Of a DNA stretch of 41,978 bases, positions 8,796 through 16,058 are shown in pieces. How positions within the stretch are numbered: position 1 is the first letter of the stretch; each line of letters opens with the position of its first letter. The position numbers were made by a program, and so were the translations under genes. The notes beneath the pieces were generated by a model. The model made no database searches, was not told the origin of the DNA, and worked only from the letters and a program-made list of their open reading frames with translations. Source of the DNA: Proteobacteria bacterium SG_bin5 (GTDB taxonomy: Bacteria > Pseudomonadota > Alphaproteobacteria > Sphingomonadales > Sphingomonadaceae). Location of the stretch: NCBI GenBank assembly GCA_002083475.1, contig LWDI01000093.1, positions 1 through 41,978 on the forward strand, written 5' to 3'.

Positions 8796-9178
8796 ACGGC
8801 GCGATCGGGGGCCGGACGTCCATCGAACCGGCGCGCCGAAGGGTTGAGCGCGCGAGCGAAAATTGCTATTTCCCAATCATACTCACGCTCTTCCTCGCGC
8901 TCGCCGCCTACGCCGATTGCTCGGTCGGGCGGGTGATCGCCGCCGAGGCCGAACAGGCGACCTTGTGCGTCGACCCGCGTAAGCCGCCCCAACCGGGCGC
9001 GGTGCTCACGATCCAGCGCCATGGCCCGGTCATCGGCCCCTCGCGCCTCCCCTTCACCCTCTGGCAGCGTGTGGCGCGGGTACGGATCGAGCGCGTCGAG
9101 GGGACCATCGCCGAGGCGCGCGTCCTCCATGGCCGCGTGCGCGCGGACGATCGCGTCGCCCCCCACGGCTTTTGGTAG
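8711..9178 (+). CDS. Small exported protein of unknown function (start uncertain)
   Basis: The convincing part is about residues 50-155: a hydrophobic segment (YFPIILTLFLALAAYADC) resembling a signal peptide, then GRVIAAEAEQATLCVDPRKPPQPGAVLTIQRHG and VARVRIERVEGTIAEARVLHGRVRADDRVAPHGFW, a small beta-rich domain with GC3-biased codons. The C-terminal part is reminiscent of the flagellar FlgT/OB-like strand pattern, which is only suggestive, although the gene abuts motB. The only in-frame ATG/GTG/TTG ahead of the hydrophobic segment is the GTG at 8711, inside the palindromic repeat, with no ribosome site. The next, GTG 8932, would remove the signal peptide. The true start may be a rare codon or may have been lost. 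It converges with motB, 3 bp apart. Confidence 0.5.
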   Translation: MESPADSEIAANQRSRAAIRCNRIGNRSNGAIGGRTSIEPARRRVERASENCYFPIILTLFLALAAYADCSVGRVIAAEAEQATLCVDPRKPPQPGAVLTIQRHGPVIGPSRLPFTLWQRVARVRIERVEGTIAEARVLHGRVRADDRVAPHGFW

Positions 9179-9181
9179 CGC

Positions 9182-10084
9182 TCAGCGCGAGAGCAGCGAC
9201 GAGCGATAGAGCAAGGTGATCGCAACGCGCCGGTTGCGCGGATCGGCGGGATCCTTGGTGATCATCGGCTCGCGCTCGGCAACGCCCTCGATCCGCTCGA
9301 ACCGCTCATTGGGCAAGCCGCCCTCGGCGAGCCGTTGGCGCGTCGCCTCCGCCCGGCCCGAGCTGAGCAGCCAGTTGTTCATGCCGGTCGGGCTCTGGAA
9401 CGCCAGGCTGTCGGTATGGCCGCGGATCATGATCGGGTTTTGCAGCTCGCGGATCGATTCGGCGATCAAGCCCATCAGCTTGTCCGCCTCGGGCTCGAAG
9501 GCGGTGGTGCCGAGCTTGAACATCGAATAATCGGCATTGTCGACCAGATCGATCCGCAACCCGTCGCGCGTCGGCACGAAGCGGACGTGTGTCGCGAGCT
9601 TCTGCAACTTGGGATTGCTCGCCATCGCCTTGCCCACTTGTTTGGCGATCTTGTCGAAATTCTTCTTGTCCTCGGCCATTTGGGACTTTTCTTTCAGCGT
9701 CCCCTTTTGGCCCGAGCCGACTTGCGCGCCGCCGACCGAATCGACCGGCACGGTCATCGATTTGGTGCCGGTCTGCTGCGCCTTGTGCGGATAATTGTCC
9801 AAATCGGTGATCGAGGCGCCGCCGAACAGCCCGGTCGACCCCGCGCTATTCTGTTTGAAATCGACCAGCGTCGGCGCGAAATAATCGGCGAGCGCCTTGC
9901 GCTGCTTCTCGTTCGTCGCCCCCAACAGCCAGAGCAGCAGGAAGAAGGCCATCATCGCCGTCACGAAATCGGCATAGGCGACCTTCCACGCGCCGCCATG
10001 ATGGCCGCCATGCCCTTCGACATAGATTTTCTTGACGATGATCTTGGGTGGCTGGTTATTGCCATGGGGCGCGCGCGCGGCCAT
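9182..10084 (-). CDS. motB: Flagellar motor stator protein MotB
   Basis: Forms the peptidoglycan-anchored half of the MotA4MotB2 stator that couples ion flow to flagellar rotation. The 300-residue product has the canonical N-terminal membrane segment KVAYADFVTAMMAFFLLLWLL with the ion-binding Asp at residue 39, a plug and linker region rich in Gln/Lys, and a C-terminal OmpA-type domain. In that domain IRGHTDS and the NNWLLSSGRAEATRQRL stretch are the peptidoglycan-binding signatures. The histidine-rich GHGGHHGG before the membrane helix is usual for alphaproteobacterial MotB. It lies 22 bp downstream of motA and is co-transcribed with it. The Ala-Asp-Phe context fits a proton-driven motor. 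Confidence 0.97.
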   Translation of the reverse strand: MAARAPHGNNQPPKIIVKKIYVEGHGGHHGGAWKVAYADFVTAMMAFFLLLWLLGATNEKQRKALADYFAPTLVDFKQNSAGSTGLFGGASITDLDNYPHKAQQTGTKSMTVPVDSVGGAQVGSGQKGTLKEKSQMAEDKKNFDKIAKQVGKAMASNPKLQKLATHVRFVPTRDGLRIDLVDNADYSMFKLGTTAFEPEADKLMGLIAESIRELQNPIMIRGHTDSLAFQSPTGMNNWLLSSGRAEATRQRLAEGGLPNERFERIEGVAEREPMITKDPADPRNRRVAITLLYRSSLLSR

Positions 10085-10106
10085 CGGATCGGTTCCTCAA
10101 CCCTGA

Positions 10107-10970
10107 TCAGCGGCCGCGCAGGCCATCGAACACTTCGGCGAAGCCCGGCTGGTTGTGATGCGCGATCCCCGAGCGCGCCGCCTCGATCACCAAAGGCTGC
10201 GGATGGCCGTGGAGCGAGGCGATGATGATCTGCTTGACGGTGTGATAGATGGCCGCATCGGCATCGATGATCTGCTGCAGCCGCCCGGCGAGCGGCGCGA
10301 CGATGCCATAGGCGAGCAACACCCCCATGAAGGTGCCGACCAGCGCCGAGCCGATCATGCCGCCCAGGATCGCAGGCGGCTTGTCGATCGAGCCCATCGT
10401 CTTCACCACGCCGAGCACGGCGGCGACGATCCCCAGCGCGGGCAAGGCGTCCGACAGGCTCTGCAGCGTCGTCTGCGGCCCCTGGACCTGGTGGTGGTGC
10501 GTCTTGATCGCATTGTCCATCACCTCCTCGACCGCGTGCACATCGAGCGTGCCCGAGGAGACGACGACCAGCCGCAGCGTGTCGGCGATGAGGTTGACGA
10601 GCGTGTGATCGGCGACGAGACGCGGATATTCGGCGAAGATCGCGCTCGATTGCGGGTCCTCGACATGTGGTTCCAGCGCGATCGGCCCTTCGGTGCGCAG
10701 CATCTTCATCAGCTTCGACACCAGGAAGATGGTGTCGAGATAATCCTGCTTCTTGTATTTGGGCCCTTTGAGCACTTTCATCAGCCCGCCGCCCATCGCC
10801 TTCAATTCGTTCATCGAATTGCCGATGACGAGCGCGCCGACGGCGGCGCCGCCGATGATGAGCATTTCGTGCGGAATCGCCTCCATCACCGGCCCCAGCG
10901 CGCCGCCGGTGATGGCGAACCCGCCGAACACCATCACGAGCAGGATGACGAGACCGATCGCTGGAAACAT
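10107..10970 (-). CDS. motA: Flagellar motor stator protein MotA
   Basis: Four-helix membrane subunit of the flagellar stator. The 287-residue protein shows two N-terminal helices (FPAIGLVILLVMVFGGFAITGG and EMLIIGGAAVGALVIGN), a large cytoplasmic loop with the charged segment that contacts FliG (SKLMKMLRTEGPIALEPHVEDP), and the C-terminal helices with the family signature LPALGIVAAVLGVVKTMGSI followed by the MIGSALVGTFMGVLLAYGIVAPLAG helix. The ATG at 10970 is preceded by AAGGGAT at a suitable distance. It heads a motA-motB operon. A weak sigma-28-like sequence lies about 47-75 bp upstream. It is full length, unlike the second MotA-like gene at 17164-17829. Confidence 0.97.
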   Translation of the reverse strand: MFPAIGLVILLVMVFGGFAITGGALGPVMEAIPHEMLIIGGAAVGALVIGNSMNELKAMGGGLMKVLKGPKYKKQDYLDTIFLVSKLMKMLRTEGPIALEPHVEDPQSSAIFAEYPRLVADHTLVNLIADTLRLVVVSSGTLDVHAVEEVMDNAIKTHHHQVQGPQTTLQSLSDALPALGIVAAVLGVVKTMGSIDKPPAILGGMIGSALVGTFMGVLLAYGIVAPLAGRLQQIIDADAAIYHTVKQIIIASLHGHPQPLVIEAARSGIAHHNQPGFAEVFDGLRGR

Positions 10971-11016
10971 GGTGATCCCTTAAAAGCCTGGCCGAACCCC
11001 ACAGGGGAGAAACGGC

Positions 11017-11044
11017 CGTTCGGCTCCCTTATTCACTCAATTTC
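11017..11044 (-). promoter_or_regulatory. Possible FliA (sigma-28) promoter of motAB
   Basis: Reading toward motA: GAAATTGA, a 12-base spacer, then GCCGAACG, compared with the enterobacterial consensus TAAAGTTT-N11-GCCGATAA. The -10 half matches well over its first five bases; the -35 half matches only partly and the spacer is one base long. Motor genes are commonly FliA-dependent, which makes the site plausible, but chance cannot be excluded. Confidence 0.25.
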
Positions 11045-11171
11045 CTCGCCATTCGGTTACCACGCCCCGAGAAGCTCGTAGAAATGCGATAGCGGGGCGC
11101 GCGGGCCTCTCGCTCGCGCGCGCGCGTCGACCCTCTCCCCCGTCTCCCTCTCTCCCTGTCCCCGTCTTTCT

Positions 11172-11249
11172 TCGTCATCCCCGCGCAGGCGGGGATCCAT
11201 TCTGGCGGACGGCGGAAATCATGGATCCCCGCCTACGCGGGGATGACGA
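11172..11249. repeat. Long inverted repeat (29-bp arms) between motA and fliA
   Basis: Arm 11172-11200 and arm 11221-11249 are complementary at 28 of 29 bases, separated by 20 bases. Each arm also has an internal CCCCGC...GCGGGG hairpin. The ATCCCCGC..GCGGGGATGACGA type is widespread in alphaproteobacterial intergenic regions. It sits in the 441-bp gene-free stretch between the motA start and the fliA stop, and probably terminates the fliA operon, which reads toward it. Confidence 0.85.
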
Positions 11250-11328
11250 GGGGAGGTGCGGGGACGACGAGGCGAGGTGCGGGGGCGACGAGGGAAAGAG
11301 CAGGGGTGACGAGGGGAAGTGTAGGGAT
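11245..11328. repeat. Tandem array of four 21-bp units
   Basis: The hexamer GACGAG recurs at 11245, 11266, 11287 and 11308, exactly 21 bases apart. The remainder of each unit is a G-rich sequence (GGGAGGTGCGGG type) that diverges progressively; a decayed fifth unit follows at 11329. The first unit begins inside the right arm of the adjacent inverted repeat, suggesting that the array grew from it by slippage. No gene is supported here: the 60-residue frame through it only reflects the 7-codon periodicity. Confidence 0.75.
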
Positions 11329-11411
11329 GCCGGGACCAAATGCGGGAAGACAAATCGAACACGCGGGAATGACGACGCGAAGGCGGCGGCGCTCAGGCCT
11401 TGAACGCGCGC

Positions 11412-12149
11412 CTACCCCAGCTTCGCCAACGCCTTCCGCAACCGGTCGTGCGCGGCCTTCTTGATCTGGCACACGCGCGCGCTGCCCACGCCGAGCACTT
11501 GGCCGATCTCCTCCAGGTTCAATTCCTCGACGTAATAAAGCTGGATCACCTGCGCCTCGCGCTCGGGGAGCGCGGCGATCGCCTCCACCAGCGCGCGGCG
11601 CTGATCGGCCTCGGCGAGCTGGTCGAAGGCGCTCGGATCGTCGCTCGCGAACAGCGGCAAATCGTCCGAATAGACGTCGTCGATCGATTCCATCATCACG
11701 GGCTCCGCGGTCGCGAAATCGGTGCGCAATTTGTCGATGCTCACCCCCAGGCGCTGCGCGACCGTCGCTTCGTCGGGGCGTTTGCCGTGTTGCGCGGTGA
11801 GGCTGGCGACGGTTTCCTGATAGGCCTTGCGCCGCCGCATCGCGCCGCGCGTGAGCGTCGCCTGGCGGCGCAGCGCGTCGATCATCGCCCCGCGCGCGCG
11901 GGTGACGAGATATTGCTCGAAGCTCGCGAGGCCACGATCCTCGAAGCTGGTCGCGGCCTCGACCAGCGCGACGAGGCCGATCTGCACCAGATCCTCGACC
12001 TCGATCGCGCTCGCCATGGCGTGGACGTGCCAGGCGATCCGGCGCACCAGCGGCGCGTGGCGCCGCGCGAGCGCGTTCAGATCGAGCGGCGCGCCGCCCT
12101 TGCCATAAGTGAGCGGCTGGGCGCCGCCGAACCGAGCGGGCGCGCTCAT
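11412..12149 (-). CDS. fliA: Flagellar sigma factor FliA (sigma-28)
   Basis: RNA polymerase sigma factor for late flagellar promoters. The 245-residue product has the size and order of FliA: region 2 with HAMASAIEVEDLVQIGLVALVEAATSFEDRG...FEQYLVTRARGAMIDALRR, region 3 with KRPDEATVAQRLGVSIDKL, and region 4 with LPEREAQVIQLYYVEELNLEEIGQVLGVGSARVCQIKKAAHDRL, containing the -35-recognising HTH. The ATG at 12149 overlaps the flhA stop by ATGA, so it is the last gene of the transglycosylase-flhA-fliA operon, which carries a sigma-54 promoter at its head. Its anti-sigma factor FlgM is encoded at 15609-15899. Confidence 0.96.
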   Translation of the reverse strand: MSAPARFGGAQPLTYGKGGAPLDLNALARRHAPLVRRIAWHVHAMASAIEVEDLVQIGLVALVEAATSFEDRGLASFEQYLVTRARGAMIDALRRQATLTRGAMRRRKAYQETVASLTAQHGKRPDEATVAQRLGVSIDKLRTDFATAEPVMMESIDDVYSDDLPLFASDDPSAFDQLAEADQRRALVEAIAALPEREAQVIQLYYVEELNLEEIGQVLGVGSARVCQIKKAAHDRLRKALAKLG

Positions 12150-14227
12150 TGCAGCGCCCCCGGCGCGCCGATCACGGCGACGACCTCGACCGCCTTGTCC
12201 TCGGGCACTTCGAAGAAGCTCATCACCGGCGTGTCGGGCATGGTGGTCTTGAGCAATTTGCGGATCGCGAGCCGGATGGCGGGCTGCACCACCAGCGCGA
12301 AGGGCTTGCCCTCGGCGATCAGCGGTTGCGCGGCGCGCTGCAGCGCCTCCAGGATGCGGCGGCCGAGATCGGGATCGATCACATGGCGCCGCGCCGGATC
12401 GCTGCGCACGGCTTGCGCGAGCAGCCCTTCGAGCTGGCCTTCGAGCGTCATCACCCGCAGCGGATCGCGCACCCCGGCGAGCTTTTGGATGATCAGCGCG
12501 CCGAGATCGGGGCGGATCAGCTCGCCCAGATCCTCGGGATCGAGCGTCTTTTGCGCGGCGACCGCGATCGCCTGAGCGATGCGGCGGAATTCCTTGAGCG
12601 GCACCCCTTCCGCCAGCAGCCCCTTGAGCACGGTGGTGAGCGTGGTGAGCGGCACCGGATTGGGCGAGAGCGAGGCGACCAGATGGGCGGCGCGCTCCTT
12701 CAGCTGATCGAGCAGGCTCTGCACCTCGTCCGGCCCCAGCAACTCGCTCGCATTGGCGGCGAGCAGATTGTTGAGGTGCGTCGCGATCACCGTGCTCGCA
12801 TCGACCACCAAATAACCCATGCCGGTCGCCGCATCGGCGTCGGCGGGCGAAATCCAGATCGCGTCGAGCCCGAAGGTCGGGTCTTTGGCGGGCTTGCCGC
12901 GCAAATCGCCATAGGCTTGGCCGGTGTTGAGCGCGAGCATCTCGTCGGGGCTCGCTTGGTCTTCGCCGAGCACCACGCCGCCGACGATGATGCGATAGGC
13001 ATAGGGCCCCAAATTGATGTCGTCGCGCACCCGCACTTGCGGGATGACGAAGCCGAGCTCCTTCGACAACTGGCGCCGCACCCCGGTGATCCGCCCCATC
13101 AGCGGCGCGCCGCGGCGCTCGTCGACCAAGGGGACCAGGCCATAGCCGATGTCGAGATTGACCTGGATCGTGTCGGCCACTTCCTCCCAGCTGATCCGGC
13201 TGGGATCGATCGGGGGCGCGGCCGGCGCCTCGGGCAGCGGCGCGGGGCGCTTCGCCGCCTTGTGCGCGGCATAAGCGAGATAAGCGCAACCGGCGGCCGC
13301 CGGCAGGATCACCATATGCGGCATCCCCGGCAGCACGCCGAGCAAGGTCAGGATCGCGGCGACCGGCGTCCAGGTCTTGGCCGAGCCGAATTGGCTGCCG
13401 ATCTGGCCCGCCAGGTCCATCGACGAGCTCACCCGCGTCACGATCGTCGCGGCGGCGATCGAGAGCATCAGCGAGGGGACTTGCGCGACCAGCGCGTCGC
13501 CGATCGCGAGCAGGACGTATTTCTGCGCCGCGTCCTGGATCGTCAGCCCATGGCTCAGCGGCCCCAGGATCAGCCCGCCGATCACGTTGGCGGCGAGGAT
13601 CAGCAAGCCGGCGACCGCGTCGCCCTTCACGAATTTGGACGAACCGTCCATCGATCCATAGAAATCGGCCTCGGTGCCCACCTCGATCCGGCGCGCGCGC
13701 GCTTCGTCCGGGGTGATGAGCCCGGCGTTCAAATCGGCGTCGATCGCCATCTGCTTGCCCGGCAAGGCATCGAGCGTGAAGCGCGCCGACACTTCGGACA
13801 CGCGCCCCGCGCCCTTCGTCACCACGATCATGTTGATGATGACGAGAATCGCGAAGACGAACAGGCCGACGATATAGTCGCCGCCGATCAGAAAGGTGCC
13901 GAACGCCTCGATCACATGGCCGGCGGCGCTTTCGCCCTCATGGCCATGGACCAGCACGACGCGGGTCGAGGCGACGTTGAGCGCGAGGCGGAACAGCGTC
14001 GCGAACAGCAGCACGCTGGGAAAGGCCGAGAAATCGAGCGGCTTTTGCGTGTTGAGCGAGACCATCAGCACCGCGAGGCTGATGGTGATGTTCATCACGA
14101 AGAAAATATCGAGCATCGCCGCCGGGATCGGCACGACCATCAGCAGCACGAGCAGCAGGATCGCGACCGGCAAGGCGGCGCCGCGCGCCCAGGCGGCCGA
14201 TGACCGCGGCAAGACGAGACCGGCCAT
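12146..14227 (-). CDS. flhA: Flagellar type III export gate protein FlhA
   Basis: Core of the flagellar export gate in the inner membrane. The 693-residue protein is the usual length. The N-terminal half has about eight membrane helices, including the strongly conserved LDFSAFPSVLLFATLFRLALNVASTRVVL and the cytoplasmic FHIPEP-like loop with GRVSEVSARFTLDALPGKQMAIDADLNAG. The C-terminal half (from about residue 350: DIGYGLVPLVDERRGAPLMGRITGVRRQL...) is the cytoplasmic ring domain that docks chaperone-substrate complexes such as FlgN-FlgK/FlgL. Its ATG overlaps the transglycosylase stop by one base, and its stop overlaps fliA. No flhB or fliPQR lies in the window. Confidence 0.98.
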   Translation of the reverse strand: MAGLVLPRSSAAWARGAALPVAILLLVLLMVVPIPAAMLDIFFVMNITISLAVLMVSLNTQKPLDFSAFPSVLLFATLFRLALNVASTRVVLVHGHEGESAAGHVIEAFGTFLIGGDYIVGLFVFAILVIINMIVVTKGAGRVSEVSARFTLDALPGKQMAIDADLNAGLITPDEARARRIEVGTEADFYGSMDGSSKFVKGDAVAGLLILAANVIGGLILGPLSHGLTIQDAAQKYVLLAIGDALVAQVPSLMLSIAAATIVTRVSSSMDLAGQIGSQFGSAKTWTPVAAILTLLGVLPGMPHMVILPAAAGCAYLAYAAHKAAKRPAPLPEAPAAPPIDPSRISWEEVADTIQVNLDIGYGLVPLVDERRGAPLMGRITGVRRQLSKELGFVIPQVRVRDDINLGPYAYRIIVGGVVLGEDQASPDEMLALNTGQAYGDLRGKPAKDPTFGLDAIWISPADADAATGMGYLVVDASTVIATHLNNLLAANASELLGPDEVQSLLDQLKERAAHLVASLSPNPVPLTTLTTVLKGLLAEGVPLKEFRRIAQAIAVAAQKTLDPEDLGELIRPDLGALIIQKLAGVRDPLRVMTLEGQLEGLLAQAVRSDPARRHVIDPDLGRRILEALQRAAQPLIAEGKPFALVVQPAIRLAIRKLLKTTMPDTPVMSFFEVPEDKAVEVVAVIGAPGALQ

Positions 14228-15078
14228 TAATTACCCCCCAGGCTCGCGAGCATCATATAAGCGAGCCGCGCATTGTCGGGCGTCGGGCGGAGCAGATTGG
14301 CTTGCGCCGCGCTCGCGGGCCGCGCGCCGAGCGCGCCGAGCGTGGTGCGCGCCCAGGCGAGCGCATCACCCTGATCCTCGCCATTGCCCGCGATCACTTC
14401 ATTGTCGCCGAGGCTCAAGCCCAAAACGTCGGAGGCGCGGCCGGTGCCGCCCGCCAGATCGGCGCCCTGATCGAGCTTGGCGGCGAAGCGCTGGTAAATC
14501 TCGCTCACGCTGCGCGGATGGCCGCCGGGGCCATAGAAGATGGCGCGATTGGCGTGGGCGGCGGCGGGAAACATCGCCGCGGCGCTGCGATCGGGGTGGC
14601 TCTGCAGCGCCGCGAGGAACCGCCGCGCGCCACCGAGCCCCAGGAAATGCGCCATGTAAAGATCGGTGCCGGTCGCGGGGCGGCCGATCACGCCCTCGAG
14701 ATCGGCCTTGTTGTCCGAGGCGTGCTCGGCGGCCATCAGCGAGGCATAGCACGGATCGCTCCGCAGACCCAGGATCGCGCGGCGCGTGGCGGGATCGCTC
14801 ACGCTCATCCGCCCGCCCCGCCCCGGCTGGATCGCGTCGGCGGCCCAGCCCAGGCCGTGTTCGGCGCCGTGCTTCTTGACGACCGCGAGCCAGCTTTGTT
14901 CGACGAATTGATAAAGCCCGGTCGCGCTCGAGGTCGCGGCGCGCGCGCCGGGGCGCATGCCGCTTTCGACCTGCGCCTGGCCGAGCAGATAGTTGAAATC
15001 AATCCCCGTCTTCGCGGACGCCTGCGCGATCGCGGTTTGCACCGCGCCCTGGCGATTGGCGATTGGCGTGACGCTCAT
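14227..15078 (-). CDS. Lytic transglycosylase, probably flagellum-specific (SltF-like)
   Basis: A 283-residue SLT-domain enzyme that would cut peptidoglycan glycan strands so that the rod can cross the wall. The catalytic Glu38 lies in the LLGQAQVESGMRPGA block, followed by SATGLYQFVEQSW, the typical SLT motif II. A second block, GRPATGTDLYMAHFLGLGGARRFL, is shared with alphaproteobacterial SLT proteins. No classical signal peptide is visible, so export may use the flagellar machinery, as proposed for some FlgJ proteins. It is the first gene of the operon with flhA and fliA, behind an exact sigma-54 promoter. FlgJ here (24561-24908) lacks an enzyme domain, so this is the likely partner; in Rhodobacter SltF plays that role. 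The start ATG is at 15078. Confidence 0.88.
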   Translation of the reverse strand: MSVTPIANRQGAVQTAIAQASAKTGIDFNYLLGQAQVESGMRPGARAATSSATGLYQFVEQSWLAVVKKHGAEHGLGWAADAIQPGRGGRMSVSDPATRRAILGLRSDPCYASLMAAEHASDNKADLEGVIGRPATGTDLYMAHFLGLGGARRFLAALQSHPDRSAAAMFPAAAHANRAIFYGPGGHPRSVSEIYQRFAAKLDQGADLAGGTGRASDVLGLSLGDNEVIAGNGEDQGDALAWARTTLGALGARPASAAQANLLRPTPDNARLAYMMLASLGGN

Positions 15079-15116
15079 GGCTGGCCCACCGATTATTCCC
15101 CTGTCGGGGCATCATC

Positions 15117-15132
15117 AGCAAGGGGCGTGCCA
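15117..15132 (-). promoter_or_regulatory. Sigma-54 (RpoN) promoter of the transglycosylase-flhA-fliA operon
   Basis: On the minus strand the sequence TGGCACGCCCCTTGCT is an exact match to the -24/-12 consensus TGGCACG-N4-TTGCW, with GG and GC correctly spaced. The predicted transcription start is about 12 bases beyond the -12 GC, some 30 bases ahead of the transglycosylase ATG at 15078. It implies RpoN plus an enhancer-binding protein (FleQ/FlrC class, not in this window). The identical 16-mer occurs in front of flgB. Confidence 0.88.
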
Positions 15133-15162
15133 ATTGGGGGATGGAATGAAGGTGGAATTGGC

Positions 15163-15247
15163 CGTTCGCCCTGAGCTTGTCGAAGGGCGGTCGTGCCTTG
15201 CCACCGTCGACCAGAAGGACAGGGCTTCGACAAGCTCAGCCCGAACG
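15163..15247. repeat. Inverted repeat in the transglycosylase-flgN gap
   Basis: Arms 15163-15190 and 15220-15247 share CTGAGCTTGTCGAAG and its complement CTTCGACAAGCTCAG, with flanks CGTTCG/CGAACG, and some mismatches around GGG/CCC. The CTGAGCTTGTCGAAGGGC sequence is a well-known dispersed palindromic unit of sphingomonads and related bacteria. It lies just downstream of the flgN side and upstream of the sigma-54 promoter, so it could terminate the flgM-flgN transcript. Confidence 0.8.
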
Positions 15248-15282
15248 GATTTAGAACCGGTTCGCGGTCGGGGAGGATCGGC

Positions 15283-15612
15283 TCACGCCAAGGCGTAGCC
15301 GCCGAAGCCGCCCATGCCCGCCGCGCGGTAACCGCTTGCCGGTTCGCCGGCGAGTTGTTGCAGGCGGCGGCGGACGTTGGCGCTCATCAGGTTCACGTAA
15401 ATCCGGCACGTCTCGTTCAGCCGATGGGCTTCCTCGGCCAGGCCGCGCAATTCGGGGGTCACCGGCTCGTGATCATGCGCGGCGACCGTATCGAGATAGC
15501 CGAGCTTTTCCTGCGTCGCGCGCTCGAGTCCCGCGACGTCGTTGGTCTTGAGCGCGGCGATCTCGGCGTGCAGCGCCTCGATCACGCGCACCAGGGCGTC
15601 GCGGCGGGTCAT
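15283..15612 (-). CDS. flgN: FlgN-like flagellar export chaperone
   Basis: A 109-residue, strongly helical cytoplasmic protein (MTRRDALVRVIEALHAEIAALKTNDVAGLERATQEKLGYLD, then TPELRGLAEEAHRLNETCRIYVNLMSANVRRRLQQLAG). Length, helix pattern and position right after flgM fit FlgN, the chaperone for hook-filament junction proteins FlgK and FlgL. The tail is glycine/alanine-rich (AAGMGGFGGYALA). The ATG at 15612 overlaps the flgM stop by ATGA and is preferred over an upstream TTG. FlgN families diverge widely, so the call rests on context as much as on sequence. Confidence 0.75.
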   Translation of the reverse strand: MTRRDALVRVIEALHAEIAALKTNDVAGLERATQEKLGYLDTVAAHDHEPVTPELRGLAEEAHRLNETCRIYVNLMSANVRRRLQQLAGEPASGYRAAGMGGFGGYALA

Positions 15613-15899
15613 TCCGGCCTCCAATTGAGCTTCAAGGCGATCATCCGATCGGCGATCGTCTCGGGGAGGATCGGGTAAGTGCGGTTCTGGATCGCGGCGC
15701 GGATGCGCGCGACGCGGTCGGCATCGACCGGCGCCTCGGCGGCGAGCTGGCGCGCGATGCTTTGCAGCCCGAGCGCGGGCGCGGCCGCGTCGCGCGGCGC
15801 CTCCACATTCGTCTGCGCAGCCGGCACGGCGCCTTGCGTCGGCGTCGCTACCGTCGTCGCTCGTCTCGTCACCGTGGAAGTCCCGATGGGATCAACCAT
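15609..15899 (-). CDS. flgM: Anti-sigma-28 factor FlgM
   Basis: A 96-residue protein that binds FliA until the hook-basal body is finished, then leaves through it. The N-terminal half (VDPIGTSTVTRRATTVATPTQ...) is polar and probably unstructured, as export requires. The C-terminal half contains the conserved FliA-binding helices VDADRVARIRAAIQNRTYPILPETIADRMIALKL. The ATG at 15899 has AGGTGG seven bases upstream; the longer open frame extends into the promoter region and is not used. It forms a two-gene unit with flgN. A weak sigma-28-like site lies upstream, as expected for a feedback loop. Confidence 0.9.
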   Translation of the reverse strand: MVDPIGTSTVTRRATTVATPTQGAVPAAQTNVEAPRDAAAPALGLQSIARQLAAEAPVDADRVARIRAAIQNRTYPILPETIADRMIALKLNWRPE

Positions 15900-15931
15900 G
15901 TCGCCACCTATCCGCTGCTGCCACGATTGAA

Positions 15932-15958
15932 GCAACGACCGGCGCGCGCCGGACTTTA
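15932..15958 (-). promoter_or_regulatory. Possible FliA (sigma-28) promoter of flgM-flgN
   Basis: On the minus strand TAAAGTCC, an 11-base spacer and GTCGTTGC compare with TAAAGTTT-N11-GCCGATAA: six of eight bases match in the -35 half and four of eight in the -10 half. The -10 ends 33 bases before the flgM ATG. The spacer contains the palindrome CCGGCGCGCGCCGG, which overlaps it. The site is plausible because flgM is often autoregulated through FliA, but it is weak. Confidence 0.3.
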
Positions 15959-15970
15959 GGGGCTTTTGCG

Positions 15971-16013
15971 AAAAAATTTTGCCGGGCGGCAGTTTTTTGC
16001 CGGCAAGCCCGGG
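15971..16013 (-). terminator. Possible rho-independent terminator after flgA
   Basis: On the minus strand CCGGGC (16012-16007) pairs with GCCCGG (15987-15982), with an inner GGC/GCC extension around an A-rich loop. It is followed by CAAAATTTTTTCG, which supplies a run of six T. It lies about 46 bases past the flgA stop, in the 159-bp gap between flgA and flgM, and would separate the two units. Confidence 0.45.
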
Positions 16014-16058
16014 TTTTTCCGGATAAGCGATTGAAGACGCTGCGAACATTTCCGGCAA

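Noticed and set aside
8717..9166. Antisense gene opposite the small exported protein
   Set aside because: A long antisense frame is expected with this GC3-rich codon use; it has no domain and starts at a weak site.
11221..11403. 60-residue protein with a GDDEGRC-type heptad repeat
   Set aside because: The repetition follows from a 21-bp DNA repeat; there is no ribosome site, and the start lies in an inverted-repeat arm.
12149..14203. 684-residue frame opposite flhA
   Set aside because: Arg/His/Asp-rich shadow of a GC-rich gene, with no recognisable domain.
15939..15952. Palindrome CCGGCGCGCGCCGG as a regulator site
   Set aside because: Simple GC alternation is common in this genome; only its location in a promoter spacer is suggestive.
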